Notes: generated by a model not told the origin, from the sequence alone. A stretch of 64,000 bases of DNA from Bacteriovorax sp. (GCA_014377485.1 JACMPM010000082.1:18701-82700); one strand, 5' to 3'. Shown: positions 8,909 through 18,658, numbered from the stretch's first letter. Numbers and translations: made by a program.

Positions 8909-9565
8909 ATGAGCAAAAAATTGGATTTAATTAAAAAGAACATCCAACATCACGGAGTTCCAAATGTTCTTTATCAATACTCCTTAAAGTTAATCAATAA
9001 AGTAATGTTTGTTAATATCCTTACCTGTATAGCAATTTCTAAAACCAATCAGTCTGCTTTGAATGTTGATCCTAAGTTTGATCATGGTTTTTTGAACGAA
9101 GATTTATTAATCGACTACTCCAAAAACGAAGAACATGATTTGCCCCAGGACTTTTTAGAAGTCGCACTATCTAAAGGTGATAAATGTTATGCAGTAACAG
9201 ACGATGGTCAACTGGCAAGTTATGGCTGGTACTCCAATGAAAAAACTTTGACCAATATAAATGAGCTCTATTTTTGCTTCGATCCTCAATATATATATAT
9301 GTATAAAGGTCTCACAAATAAAAATTACAGAGGACAAAAACTTCATGCCGTAGGAATGAGCTGGGCACTAAACCAATATATGGAAAAAGGATATAAAGGA
9401 ATTGTCTCTTACGTCGAGTCAACAAATTTTGATTCCTTAAAATCGTGCTGGAGAATGGGGTATGAAAAAATAGGTGTCATCTATATCTTCAAAATCTTCG
9501 GAAAGGTTTTCCATTATCCTTCAAGGTCATGTCGAAAATTCGACATTAAGCTTAAGTCAGTATGA
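8909..9565 (+). CDS. GNAT-like acetyltransferase of glycan cluster
   Basis: 218 residues from the ATG at 8909, which follows GGGAG; an upstream in-frame ATG at 8837 lacks such a site. The central part, ASYGWYSN through a YKGLTNKNYRGQKLHAVGMSW stretch and then GIVSYVESTNFDSLKSCWRMGYEKIG, matches the GNAT pattern of an acetyl-CoA loop (RGQ.L) and the N-x-x-S/..GF helix-turn. It probably acetylates or acylates a sugar. It overlaps the deacetylase gene by 4 bp (ATGA). Confidence 0.65.
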   Translation: MSKKLDLIKKNIQHHGVPNVLYQYSLKLINKVMFVNILTCIAISKTNQSALNVDPKFDHGFLNEDLLIDYSKNEEHDLPQDFLEVALSKGDKCYAVTDDGQLASYGWYSNEKTLTNINELYFCFDPQYIYMYKGLTNKNYRGQKLHAVGMSWALNQYMEKGYKGIVSYVESTNFDSLKSCWRMGYEKIGVIYIFKIFGKVFHYPSRSCRKFDIKLKSV

Positions 9566-10563
9566 AAAGTTTAATCAATAAATTGTTTTCGCAATCAAGA
9601 TTGTTAAAAACGATTAAATGCAATAATCAATTAATGATCTTAAATTATCACCGCCTGCATGATACCAATAAAAATATTTATTTTGATGATGGTGTTTATG
9701 GCCCGGATGCTAAAAGATTTAAACTTGAGATGGAATGGTTAAAGCAAGAAACACATATCATTTCAGAAGACGAACTTTTTGACATTTTATATAACAACAA
9801 AAAAATGAACCGTGCTTGCTCAATGGTTACTTTCGATGATGGTTATGTAGATAATTACAATATTGCCTATCCCATTTTAAAGCAACTTTCAATACCTGCT
9901 ATTTACTTTATACCAACAAAACATATTAACGAAAGAAGTCTTGGTTGGTGGGACATTACGGCCTACCTGATAAAAAATACTAAATTAGTCAAAACACATT
10001 TCAGAGGAAAAGAAATCGTTTTTAGCGACAAAAAAAAGATTATCGCTGATATAATAATTGAGTTAAAAAAAATGGAGGCCAGTCGGGTTGAGGGATACAT
10101 AAATGAACTCTCTACTTCTTTAAAAGTTCCGATTCCCTCATTAGAGCTTCAAGGAAATGAGCTGATGACTTGGGATCAGATAAAAGAAGTCAGTCAAAAT
10201 GGAATTACCATTGGCTCCCATACCCATGAGCATGTCATTCTTTCAAGACAGACCTTGCGCGATTTACGTTTTCAAATCAAAAAATCAAAAGATATTCTCG
10301 AAGAAAAAATCGGCCAGGAAATTCGCTCAATCTCTTATCCGGTTGGAGGATATGACCACTTTGATCTGGAAACCAAAAAAGTATCAGAAAGCCTGGGTTT
10401 TAAAATAGGATTTAGTTTCTTAACCGGGGTGAATCGTTTTGAAAACATTGATCCTTTTGATGTAAAAAGGGGAACCTCACAACCTGAATGGACAAATTTA
10501 GACATGGCACTGGCCTTTCCGGATCGAGTCTTTCAACAAGAGAGAGTGACCAATGCTCGTTGA
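9562..10563 (+). CDS. polysaccharide deacetylase (NodB homology)
   Basis: 333 residues of carbohydrate esterase family 4. Motif 1 is TFDDGYVDN (Asp92 as catalytic base, Asp93 as metal ligand), and motif 2 is GSHTHEH with His220 and His224 as metal ligands. SYPVGGYD near 260 is a later active-site loop. The family removes N- or O-acetyl groups from glycans. No signal peptide or transmembrane helix is evident, so it may act on a cytoplasmic lipid-linked precursor. Translationally coupled on both sides: a 4-bp overlap upstream and 11 bp with the flippase gene. Confidence 0.88.
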   Translation: MKSLINKLFSQSRLLKTIKCNNQLMILNYHRLHDTNKNIYFDDGVYGPDAKRFKLEMEWLKQETHIISEDELFDILYNNKKMNRACSMVTFDDGYVDNYNIAYPILKQLSIPAIYFIPTKHINERSLGWWDITAYLIKNTKLVKTHFRGKEIVFSDKKKIIADIIIELKKMEASRVEGYINELSTSLKVPIPSLELQGNELMTWDQIKEVSQNGITIGSHTHEHVILSRQTLRDLRFQIKKSKDILEEKIGQEIRSISYPVGGYDHFDLETKKVSESLGFKIGFSFLTGVNRFENIDPFDVKRGTSQPEWTNLDMALAFPDRVFQQERVTNAR

Positions 10564-12055
10564 AGATCTAGAAAAAAAAACTATCATAAGTCACTGGCCA
10601 GTTACTATCCTCAATGGAATTGTGGCCCTCATTTACCTGGCCATTCCAATGTACATGAGTCGTCTTGTATCCGGGGAGGAAATTGGGAAATATAAAATTA
10701 TTTTTTTATACCTGAGTATGATTCCTTCATTAACTTTTTGTACTGGAATTGAAAGCGGACTTTATTACTGGACAGGACTTCTTGATAAGGCCCGTGAAAA
10801 AGTACGGGGGGCCTGGAGCATGGCACTCATCCAATCAGTTTCCTTTTTTATTATTTTAATAATTTTTTCACCATTCATCAGAACGTGGCTTCGTTGGGAT
10901 TGGGAACAATATATTTCTTTTGCTTTTGCGGCCCTGACCATTGTTTTGAGTTCACTCTATGAATCAATCTTAATTGCCAGAAAAAAAATCTGGTCGAGTG
11001 CCCTGTTTTCAACTTTTTTTAACACCATTAATGCCCTGGCAATTGTGTTCGCGATTGTCTATTTTAAATCAACCGTTAAGATCCTTTGGGTCTATACAAT
11101 TACAATGTTTATAAAAATTGCGGCTTCCTATTATTTTGGCGTTAAAGAAGGATGGATTCCGGCCGGTCTTGACCTGAGAGAAGCAAAAAATGTTTTGAAA
11201 TATTATCTCCCTGTTTCTTCTTCGGGAGTTTTTGATTTTTTTGTCAATAATGCCGACCGGTTTTTATTATCTTTATTGATCTCTCCGGTTCAATTTGCGA
11301 GTTATTCATTCGGTTGCCTGGCAATTCCCCCTCTGCAGATCCTTGAGACTTCTGTCAACAGGGTCATCATCCCTCAACTGGCAACGGCCATCGAACACGG
11401 TGAGAAGCGACATGCAGCTCACCTATACCGTTCATGCCTGGAACAGATCATGCTTATATTTATTCCTGCCTGTGTAGGCCTGTTTATTTTTTCCGACCCA
11501 ATAATAAAATTATTATTCACAGAAAAATATAGCGACTCGGCCCAATATTTGAAGCTCTATACTTTTTTAATATTATTAACGGGAATTCCTTATGATATAG
11601 CCGCTAGAGCAAGTGGCGATGGTAAATGGATATTAAAAAACACAATTCGAATGGGCTCATTTTCATTAATTTTATGTACTATGCTCGCCTGGAAATGGGG
11701 TCCTTTTGGCGCTCTCTCTGCCATGATTGTTACATTAATTGTTCAAAAATATTATGGATTTAATTTAATGATTAAAAATTATGGATGGAGTTTCAAAGAA
11801 CTGCTTCCACTCAATTCAATAAGTCTGTATTTGGGATTGGCAGGTACACTTGGAATCGTCTGCCTGATTTTACAAAGCTTTTTTTATAATGGCCTGACGT
11901 GGTTTATTAGTTGCAGTATTCCTTTTGCCCTTATTTACTTAGGGACTTTATTTTATTTCCGAAAAGATCTTTTTGGAAATATACCATTCTTGCATAAAAT
12001 GATGTCCACACTCTTTTCCAAAAATAAATATTTATCAAATCAATATGAAAACTAG
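10553..12055 (+). CDS. Wzx-like polysaccharide flippase (MOP superfamily)
   Basis: 500 residues with about 12-14 hydrophobic segments from residue 15 to 480 and few charged residues. The layout matches oligosaccharide flippases of the MATE/MOP group, including YYLPVSSSGVFDFFVNNADRFLLS around the seventh helix, a segment common to Wzx proteins. It would move a lipid-linked oligosaccharide across the inner membrane. Its neighbours (deacetylase, GNAT and FemAB-like proteins) fit a glycan assembly cluster, although no glycosyltransferase is present here. Confidence 0.85.
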   Translation: MLVEDLEKKTIISHWPVTILNGIVALIYLAIPMYMSRLVSGEEIGKYKIIFLYLSMIPSLTFCTGIESGLYYWTGLLDKAREKVRGAWSMALIQSVSFFIILIIFSPFIRTWLRWDWEQYISFAFAALTIVLSSLYESILIARKKIWSSALFSTFFNTINALAIVFAIVYFKSTVKILWVYTITMFIKIAASYYFGVKEGWIPAGLDLREAKNVLKYYLPVSSSGVFDFFVNNADRFLLSLLISPVQFASYSFGCLAIPPLQILETSVNRVIIPQLATAIEHGEKRHAAHLYRSCLEQIMLIFIPACVGLFIFSDPIIKLLFTEKYSDSAQYLKLYTFLILLTGIPYDIAARASGDGKWILKNTIRMGSFSLILCTMLAWKWGPFGALSAMIVTLIVQKYYGFNLMIKNYGWSFKELLPLNSISLYLGLAGTLGIVCLILQSFFYNGLTWFISCSIPFALIYLGTLFYFRKDLFGNIPFLHKMMSTLFSKNKYLSNQYEN

Positions 12056-12066
12056 GATTAAATTTT

Positions 12067-12930
12067 ATGAAAGTTATAACGGAAATTACCCGTGTATCCC
12101 AACCTTCCGTCAAAGAATTTATGAACGAATTCGTTTATCCAAAAAGGCCGGTGATTATTACTGGTGGCCTAGATATGTGGAAAGCAAAAGATTGGGACTT
12201 GCAAATTCTTAAAGAAAAAATTGGCAAAAAAGAATTTAGCTTTCGTAGTGAAGAAGGAACGAAAACTGCTATTTTTTCAGAAATGATTGACCAGATCACA
12301 AATTCGAATCCACTTTCTCCTGCCCCTTATTTAAGAAACATGGACCTTTTAAAAATGTTCCCGGAACTAAGAGATGATGTCTTTCCCAATATTTCTTATA
12401 TGAAAAATAATTGGCGTGATCATTGGATGTGGCCTAAAAACTGGCCGGAACATGTGGGTCAAGACCTTATAGAACTTTTTATTTCTGCCAAAGGTGTCGC
12501 TTTTCCAAAACTCCATATCGATTATTGGGGAATGGATGGTTTTATAGCTCAACTTCACGGCTCAAAAGAATTTATTCTTTATTCTCCTGAAGATTCTGCT
12601 TATCTATACCCTAGCATTGATAATCCATTAGTCTCAACTGTCACTGATTTTATTAATCCTGACTTTCATAAATTTCCGGAACTCGCTAAGGCCACGCAGT
12701 ATCGCTTTGAACTAAAGGCCGGAGACCTTCTCTATAATCCAAGATGGTGGCATACAACTAAGACTCTAGAAACTTCGATAACGATTATTATGGCCTATTG
12801 GCATAGAGAGAATTATCCAGTTTTTCTAGATGAAATTAAACGTGCCTATAAAGATTGTAATAAAATAAAAACTTATACTAAGGTTAATTATTTTAAAGGT
12901 CTTGGACTAATGCTGGCAAAAAGTCGCTAG
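12067..12930 (+). CDS. JmjC/cupin-like (cupin_8) oxygenase-type protein
   Basis: 287 residues. The opening KRPVIITGGLDMW and the iron-site pattern KLHIDYWGMDGFIAQLHG (His150, Asp152) and NPRWWHTT (His229) are those of JmjC/cupin_8 proteins, which are 2-oxoglutarate and Fe(II)-dependent hydroxylases of proteins or small molecules. All three putative metal ligands are present. It follows the flippase gene by 11 bp and is probably the last gene of the glycan operon. Its substrate could be a sugar, an amino acid decoration or a protein. Confidence 0.8.
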   Translation: MKVITEITRVSQPSVKEFMNEFVYPKRPVIITGGLDMWKAKDWDLQILKEKIGKKEFSFRSEEGTKTAIFSEMIDQITNSNPLSPAPYLRNMDLLKMFPELRDDVFPNISYMKNNWRDHWMWPKNWPEHVGQDLIELFISAKGVAFPKLHIDYWGMDGFIAQLHGSKEFILYSPEDSAYLYPSIDNPLVSTVTDFINPDFHKFPELAKATQYRFELKAGDLLYNPRWWHTTKTLETSITIIMAYWHRENYPVFLDEIKRAYKDCNKIKTYTKVNYFKGLGLMLAKSR

Positions 12931-12935
12931 CTGAG

Positions 12936-12973
12936 AAAAAAAACCGAGAGAGTTATTTTATAAACTCTCTCGG
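12936..12973 (-). terminator. strong intrinsic terminator
   Basis: An 11-bp stem, CCGAGAGAGTT/AACTCTCTCGG, at 12944-12973, followed on the minus strand by eight T. It terminates the minus lipoprotein gene at 13003-14049 and may also stop the plus operon. Confidence 0.85.
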
Positions 12974-13002
12974 CATTATAAAACGATTCGGAATGTAATT
13001 AA

Positions 13003-14049
13003 TTAAAACTCCATTACTAAATCTTCTTTTTGTTCCATCATTTTTCCATTTTCATATTTTGCCTGAGGATTTTTTGCAAAATTATGAAATTCAATACTAT
13101 ATGGAATTTGGTAAATTTCTGAACAATCGCCTACACACTGATCATATCCAGCAACTCTTTGCTCGCCAACGAAGTGGTCATAACGAGTATTGTGACCATT
13201 AGAAGAATACATAATTGAATATTTTTCAGCTCCAACATCTCCATTAGATTCTAAGACTTGAAGTTTTTCCATAGCACCAATTGCACCTGTTTCACGGTCC
13301 ATAGCTCCGCGAAGGATTGTGCGAATATGAGTTTGAGTGGCAAAGTCACGGCCTTCATAATTAACAGTTCCTGAATCTTTATCAATTATGACCTCTGTGA
13401 CAGCAGTTGCTTCATAAGATTTAGCTGCGACAACACTGTCGGTATTTTTAATATAGAGATTGATATCATTTGCAGCTGTCTTATTATAAGTTTCTGCACC
13501 AAACTGAATTTGGATTAATTGATCATAATCACTTTCTAAAGGTTTTGTTACTTGCACTGAAATAGCGACTTCATCATCAGTCTCTCCATTCTTGTTTATA
13601 TCGTAGTTATACCCTTTAAAGCATGGATCCCTCTCAGAGATAGTAATATTATTGTAAACCGATTGTGTGACTGGACTAGTAAGAGCGATTTTATTTTTGA
13701 TGGCACAAAATACCCCAGACGTGGCAAAATAACTTCCTCTCATTGTGTTAGGTCTATCTGATGATTGAGTAAAAGAACAAAATATTTTGTCAGCAGTATA
13801 CGTTGGAGTTCCAATTGCCGTAGTTGTATCTCCAAATTCATCACAAGAAGATGTAAAACGGAATAAGCTGGCCGAATTAAAGCTAGCTTCTGCCAATTCA
13901 AAAGCACTTGGACCACTTGTTGGTGTGGTGGTGATAGGAGTCGTTACCTCAGTATTGCTTGCAGGTGCAGGTGCAGATGCTGATTTATTGTCATTACATG
14001 AACTGATAACGAAAACGCATGCGAGTAACAGTGTAGGCCTAAATTTCAT
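13003..14049 (-). CDS. large lipoprotein, unknown function
   Basis: 348 residues with a lipoprotein signal ending VISSCN and then a low-complexity Ser/Ala/Thr/Pro linker (about 22-48) before a globular part with four or more cysteines (SCDEFG, FCSF, FCAIK, CVGDCSE). The CVGDC pair and others suggest disulfides in the periplasm or outside the cell. AAGGAG precedes the ATG. No family was recognised. Convergent with the glycan operon. Confidence 0.75.
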   Translation of the reverse strand: MKFRPTLLLACVFVISSCNDNKSASAPAPASNTEVTTPITTTPTSGPSAFELAEASFNSASLFRFTSSCDEFGDTTTAIGTPTYTADKIFCSFTQSSDRPNTMRGSYFATSGVFCAIKNKIALTSPVTQSVYNNITISERDPCFKGYNYDINKNGETDDEVAISVQVTKPLESDYDQLIQIQFGAETYNKTAANDINLYIKNTDSVVAAKSYEATAVTEVIIDKDSGTVNYEGRDFATQTHIRTILRGAMDRETGAIGAMEKLQVLESNGDVGAEKYSIMYSSNGHNTRYDHFVGEQRVAGYDQCVGDCSEIYQIPYSIEFHNFAKNPQAKYENGKMMEQKEDLVMEF

Positions 14050-14445
14050 AAAAACTCCTTTTTGTTAAATGATTTAACGTTTATTGCCTCATCCAATTCA
14101 GCCTTGATGGATTAAGAACAAAAAATACTTATGCAATGTACTCGCCGACTTTAAAACTCCAAAGAAAATTTATTCCATCCTATGTCATGGCTTAAATAAT
14201 ATGGTGCTTAAATTTTTTCGCGCAACTTCATAACTGACTTAAAGAATTTTATGGTTTGGAATTAAGATCCTATTCTCTCTTAACAATTTTTTGACAAATC
14301 TGACACTTGTGGCACCTGGATAATATTAAATAAGCCTTTCGAAATAATGTTTTAATATGTATTTTTTCAAATACAAGTTAGTATTAAAATATCAAACCAA
14401 AATAAATTAAAAAGTTATTTCCAATGAGTTTTAAGGATTTAACAT
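14050..14445. other. 396-bp divergent intergenic region
   Basis: AT-rich spacer between two divergent lipoprotein genes, presumably holding both promoters. I see no convincing operator, structured RNA or short gene in it. Confidence 0.4.
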
Positions 14446-15534
14446 ATGAATCTCAGACTTCTTCTCTTTGTTGCTTTATTGTTACAGATGTTAACTTCAT
14501 GCTCATCAGTTTTTTATCGACAAAAATCAAAAGACCTGGACCTAATTAACTCTCTACAGTCACATAAAGAATATTTTATTCAAATATATTGTAAAATTTT
14601 TGATTTTAATGGGATTCTTGTTCGCGAATATCCCGGTTCTAAATGTGTTTTCAATGATGACGGCACTTTTATGATGACTTCAAATAATGATAAAGAGATT
14701 GGATTTTATAATCAAAATGCTTCTGCTCAATGGAAACTACCTTTACATACTCATCATCAGTTGAATAAAAATGCAGAAGGTAATTACCTTGTTATGAGCT
14801 CTACTGTTAAGCGCTATCTAAATACTCGAATGCGTTTTGATAAACTCATTATAATGAATGATCAAGGTAACATTTTAAATTATTACGATCTGGCCGAGCA
14901 TATAGACCTGGTCGAAAAAAATAAAACTATACCAAAAAAATTAACTAATTCATTCGCATGGGATAAAGAGACCGGACTAGAGGCTGAATCTGAAGTTTCT
15001 CATGCAAATTCATTTTATCAAATACCATCAAATCCTAAATCAAGTGAGATGGTTTTTTTAAGAGAAAAAAATTACATTTCCAGTAATACTTTCTGCAATT
15101 GTGCCATTGTTTTCTCCAGTGACTTATCTAAAATTGAAAAAATAATCTCATTAAAAGACAATTACATTATTCATGATTTTCAAATTTTACCTAATGGAAA
15201 CTTACTCGGATACTTTAACTCTAGCCTTGGAAATCACTCTATAATTGAACAAACATATATAGGTGAGTTTGATTTAACTTCCGATAAGTATATTTTTAGA
15301 TTTACGCCAAACAATCATTTTTTCTCGCGTTACACTGGAGGCGTTCAAAAATTTATGGAAAGATTGTATATTTACAACGATTATTCAGATAGTGATCCAA
15401 AGGCCACGATTATTAATGATGAAGGAGAAATATTAAAAGTTATCCGATTTAAAGCTTTAGACAATAAGGATGGGTTTCAGCAGGCCAAAATTATAAAGCT
15501 AGATCTATTTTTAAAAAATAATTATGGTATTTAA
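14446..15534 (+). CDS. lipoprotein with arylsulfotransferase-like beta-propeller pattern
   Basis: 362 residues. The signal ends in a lipobox, LTSCSS. Repeated motifs of the type H-x-x-x-L/N..G.N-L (HHQLNKNAEGNYLVM at about 103-117, SHANSFYQIPSNPKS, HDFQILPNGNLLGY at about 244-257), each followed by a short sheet, resemble the propeller of aryl-sulfate sulfotransferases (ASST), which transfer sulfate between phenols in the periplasm. The match is to the fold only; whether the catalytic His is kept cannot be judged. It is a single gene, ending in a 4-bp tail-to-tail overlap with the next lipoprotein. Confidence 0.55.
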   Translation: MNLRLLLFVALLLQMLTSCSSVFYRQKSKDLDLINSLQSHKEYFIQIYCKIFDFNGILVREYPGSKCVFNDDGTFMMTSNNDKEIGFYNQNASAQWKLPLHTHHQLNKNAEGNYLVMSSTVKRYLNTRMRFDKLIIMNDQGNILNYYDLAEHIDLVEKNKTIPKKLTNSFAWDKETGLEAESEVSHANSFYQIPSNPKSSEMVFLREKNYISSNTFCNCAIVFSSDLSKIEKIISLKDNYIIHDFQILPNGNLLGYFNSSLGNHSIIEQTYIGEFDLTSDKYIFRFTPNNHFFSRYTGGVQKFMERLYIYNDYSDSDPKATIINDEGEILKVIRFKALDNKDGFQQAKIIKLDLFLKNNYGI

Positions 15535-15992
15535 CTACAACTAGGAAATGGAAGCGTTGAGAAAGTTTGATCATAGGGATAAAACAACTTAGTTTCTAAA
15601 ACTTTATTCCCGCATTGAACATATTGATAGATGGCATTTTGAGTATTATTTTCTTTAAGGCAGTCCCCAATCGCATGATAGTTATTAACAAGTATTTGCA
15701 CCTGAAAATATTTTCCATTTGTAATTTTAATTATATTGGCCCTAATATCAATATTATTCTTACAGTTTTTTTCAGTCGTTGTTCCAAAATATGGATCGGA
15801 AGATAATTCAAAAAATCTAAGTAAATGTAATCGTTTTTCAAGAAGATAACTGATGGCAGCAGTTTCTGTTTTCAGTTCTACTATCCTTTGCTCAAGTTGG
15901 TCTTCATTTTTTTTATTCTGATTTGAGCATGAGATAATTGAGCCTAAAAGTCCGAGATAAACTAAGGGGAGAAATACGTTTTTATAAGTCAT
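15531..15992 (-). CDS. small lipoprotein, unknown function
   Basis: 153 residues with a lipobox, IISCSN, a predicted coiled-coil segment (about 31-55, EDQLEQRIVELKTETAAISYLLEKR) and a C-terminal domain with four cysteines. No family was recognised. It is convergent with the ASST-like gene. Confidence 0.65.
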   Translation of the reverse strand: MTYKNVFLPLVYLGLLGSIISCSNQNKKNEDQLEQRIVELKTETAAISYLLEKRLHLLRFFELSSDPYFGTTTEKNCKNNIDIRANIIKITNGKYFQVQILVNNYHAIGDCLKENNTQNAIYQYVQCGNKVLETKLFYPYDQTFSTLPFPSCS

Positions 15993-16085
15993 AATAAAAT
16001 TCTATAAGAAATTCATTAAAAAGTCTTATTCATTTGGAGGAGATGAACAGATTAAGGCCGAAGACTTTACGATTTTGCAGTTGGA

Positions 16086-16113
16086 ATAAAAAAGGACGCA
16101 TTCCTGCGTCCTT
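16086..16113 (-). terminator. intrinsic terminator for the stress-gene pair
   Basis: A 9-bp stem, AAGGACGCA/TGCGTCCTT, with a TTCC loop (16092-16113), followed on the minus strand by a T tract at 16091-16086. Confidence 0.82.
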
Positions 16114-16143
16114 ACATTTTTAATGTTTATTTCAAAAATTTAA

Positions 16144-16758
16144 TTAATAATGAGTGTCTCTTGAAACATCATCACTCTTTTTGATGTGTGATTGAGCATA
16201 AGTAGTATCATCTGATCTAGCATCATCTGATTTTTTTTCAGAAGTAGTAGCAATATTTTTTGCTCCATTAGCTTCAAGAAGTTTTTTTGCCTTAGCTTCC
16301 CACTCTGAATCATCAACGTGGATTGAGATTAACATCCCACCTTCTTTAATATACCCTTCATATCTTTGAGCTTCAAACTCAGGAATACCTAGGCCTATTA
16401 GACCACCGGCAACTCCTCCGAGAGTTCCACCAACACCGGCACCTGCAATTGCTGCAATGATAGGTCCAGCAGCAATAAATGGCCCTACACCTGGGATTGC
16501 GAGAGCGCCTGCCCCAACTAACCAACCAAGAACTCCACCACCAAGAACGCCTGCGGCCGCTCCTGTTGTTGCTCCTTCAGGAGCTTTAGTATTTTTTTCA
16601 AGAGCAAAATCTTTAGATTCTTTTTTAGATGGCATTAAAACAGAAATATCTGAATTTCTAAAATTATTGGCCTTTAAAACATCAACAGTTCTATCGAGAG
16701 CTTGTTGATCACGGAAAATTCCAAATACTGAGTTTCTACCTTTTTTTACAGTTTCCAT
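16144..16758 (-). CDS. glycine-rich general-stress-protein-17M-like protein
   Basis: 204 residues. The N-terminal ferredoxin-like half (SVFGIFRDQQALDRTVDVLKANNF, then DISVLMPSK) leads into a long Gly/Ala helix region (about 60-125, with GVLGGGVLGWLVGAGALAIPG) and a PEFEAQRYEGYIKEGGMLISIH strand. This is the layout of the YflT/17M-like stress proteins found in many bacteria. The C-terminal 40 residues are charged and rich in Ser/Asp. The family is induced by stress but lacks a biochemical role. SD AAGGA. It is next to a BON-domain gene, a common partner. Confidence 0.8.
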   Translation of the reverse strand: METVKKGRNSVFGIFRDQQALDRTVDVLKANNFRNSDISVLMPSKKESKDFALEKNTKAPEGATTGAAAGVLGGGVLGWLVGAGALAIPGVGPFIAAGPIIAAIAGAGVGGTLGGVAGGLIGLGIPEFEAQRYEGYIKEGGMLISIHVDDSEWEAKAKKLLEANGAKNIATTSEKKSDDARSDDTTYAQSHIKKSDDVSRDTHY

Positions 16759-16795
16759 AAAATGTCCTTGGGTTTTGCGTTTTTAAACGCAGTTA

Positions 16796-17170
16796 TTAGT
16801 AAGTAAGTTTGTTGTAAATTTTTTTGTTAGTTGCCACTCCACGTGCAAGAGCTTCAATCTTTGATTTCTCTTCTCTATTATCAACAGGACCCTCAAGAGT
16901 AATTGTCTTACCTATAGTGATAATTTTAATATTGTGAGCATTCGTTGATAGTTGATCATCGGCCATAAGTTTAGCGCGAAGCTGGCGAGTCACTTCAACA
17001 TCTGCTTTTGAACCTTTTGCTTGAGCTTCCGCTGTAACTTGGTTGTTACGGTTCAATGCCGTATTGTCTTTTTCAACAACTTCACGATTGACTGTTTTAC
17101 TTGTTGCAGAAAATGCAGAAAAAGAACTTAGAGAAAATACAAGAAGCAGTAACAATTTTTTTTCTTTCAT
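16796..17170 (-). CDS. periplasmic BON-domain protein
   Basis: 124 residues with a signal peptide ending SAFSA and a single BON domain at about 58-122 (EVTRQLRAKLMADDQLSTNAHNIKI..TLEGPV..KIEALARG). BON proteins such as OsmY bind membranes and are induced by osmotic or envelope stress. AAGGAGG is a near-perfect ribosome site. It stands 37 bp upstream of the 17M-like gene on the same strand, so both are probably one stress operon ending in the terminator at 16086. Confidence 0.85.
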   Translation of the reverse strand: MKEKKLLLLLVFSLSSFSAFSATSKTVNREVVEKDNTALNRNNQVTAEAQAKGSKADVEVTRQLRAKLMADDQLSTNAHNIKIITIGKTITLEGPVDNREEKSKIEALARGVATNKKIYNKLTY

Positions 17171-17470
17171 AGAATCCTCCTTGAGGTTTAATAAGTATTA
17201 GTAAGTAAGAAATTTATTTCCAATTTTTATAAAGGTGACCCTTTAAACACGTTAAGTTAATTGCAAGGCTAATGCCGAAAGCTTCAACAATGCATTATTT
17301 ATTGAATTGAGAATTAATGAGAAGACTGAAATAGGAGGAGGATTTATAAAAAAACTAGCATTTTTTTAAAATTTCTACATATCAACACAGAACAGTGATA
17401 AATTTATAAATGGGGAAATTTTACCTAAAGAGATTCGCCTAGTGTCTGACTTCCAAACTATTTTTCGGAC
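17171..17470. other. 300-bp region upstream of the stress operon
   Basis: Contains the promoter of the BON/17M-like pair and the 3' flank of the kinase gene at 17471. I see no gene, repeat or strong terminator. Confidence 0.35.
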
Positions 17471-18658
17471 TTACTTATCTCGCTTCATGTGATCTGGTAA
17501 AGTAATTGTAAAAATACATCCTTTCCCAGGCAAATTGACTGCGTTGATAGTTCCTTGATTAAGTGCCATTGCTTTTTGAGCGATTGTGAGACCTAGACCA
17601 AGTCCTTTTTTATTTTTATGCTGTTGCTCAAAGGGTTTGAATAGATCTGCAGTGGTTGCAGTTAATAGTCCACCACATTCATCTTCGACCTCCACGATAA
17701 TATTCTTACCCACGACGTTTCCTCGCACCTGAATGCTTCCTCTAACACGAGTGTACTTAATGGCATTCTGAATAAGGTTAGAGATGGCCGAATAAAAGAG
17801 CTGTTGATCAGCTTCGATAATAATTTTTGGATCAATTTGAATATCTAGAATTTGATTTCTTGATCTTGCCTCTACTGATGCAGTCACTACAATCTGATCC
17901 ACAAGCTGACGTAAATATCCTGTTTCGATAATAACCTTTGGTTCCACACGCATTTTTACTTCGGTTATAGATCGATCAATAAGCTCTTCGATTCTTTTTA
18001 AGCCTCTGTCTATTATATTGGCAGTATTTCCTCCAACTGCAACAGTACCATTTTTAATTAATTGAAAAGAAATGTTGACACTGCTAAGAGCATTTCGTAA
18101 TTCATGAGCTAGAAATCCAAGATGTTCAATTTCACGATTTGCATCTTGGGAGTTTTGGTCGATTTGATAACCAGTTACAGCTCCTGCAATTGCGATATCT
18201 AAACATCGATTCAAGTCATGAAACTCATTCGGTAAAATTTGGGCTTTTTTTGTTGTTGCAATTTCTGTGATCGACTGGCAAATCGCACCATATGCATGAA
18301 CTACATGTGATAGCTTATATCCCAATCTGAGCAGTTCTGTGCCATGGGAATTTGCTGCTTTCGCCAATTCAACTTCGTTCGGACGACCTGAAACTTCTGC
18401 CAAAAATGTTTCATCGTTATCGTTCGCGGCCTTTACCATACTGGCCTTATCTCTAGTACGTACTTTTTCACTCTCAGACTTATAAATTTCATGCTCTTTT
18501 CTCTCAAGTAAAAGCACATCCAGAAGTTGTTCAAAAAAAATTGGCAAACCTGACTCGAGTTCATTTGAGCTTGGACGCTCACCAGCTAAATCTAATGTTT
18601 TTTTTGAAGTCAAATTCAAAATTTCTTCTTTATTTTTTTTCAGAAATTCGTAAAGCAT
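17471..18658 (-). CDS. soluble sensor histidine kinase with RsbRD-like N-terminus
   Basis: 395 residues. The start at 18658 (MLYEFLKK) is supported by AGGA upstream and by the paralogue at 20502-21230, which starts with the same residues; a longer in-frame start exists at 18745. The N-terminal 165 residues form an all-helical sensor region resembling RsbRD N-terminal domains. A diverged HisKA box GFLAHELRNAL has His185. HATPase_c has the N-box NLIQNAIKYT, G1 VEDECGG and G2 KGLGLGLTIA. No transmembrane helices. It is divergent from a second kinase, and stress genes follow it. Confidence 0.82.
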   Translation of the reverse strand: MLYEFLKKNKEEILNLTSKKTLDLAGERPSSNELESGLPIFFEQLLDVLLLERKEHEIYKSESEKVRTRDKASMVKAANDNDETFLAEVSGRPNEVELAKAANSHGTELLRLGYKLSHVVHAYGAICQSITEIATTKKAQILPNEFHDLNRCLDIAIAGAVTGYQIDQNSQDANREIEHLGFLAHELRNALSSVNISFQLIKNGTVAVGGNTANIIDRGLKRIEELIDRSITEVKMRVEPKVIIETGYLRQLVDQIVVTASVEARSRNQILDIQIDPKIIIEADQQLFYSAISNLIQNAIKYTRVRGSIQVRGNVVGKNIIVEVEDECGGLLTATTADLFKPFEQQHKNKKGLGLGLTIAQKAMALNQGTINAVNLPGKGCIFTITLPDHMKRDK

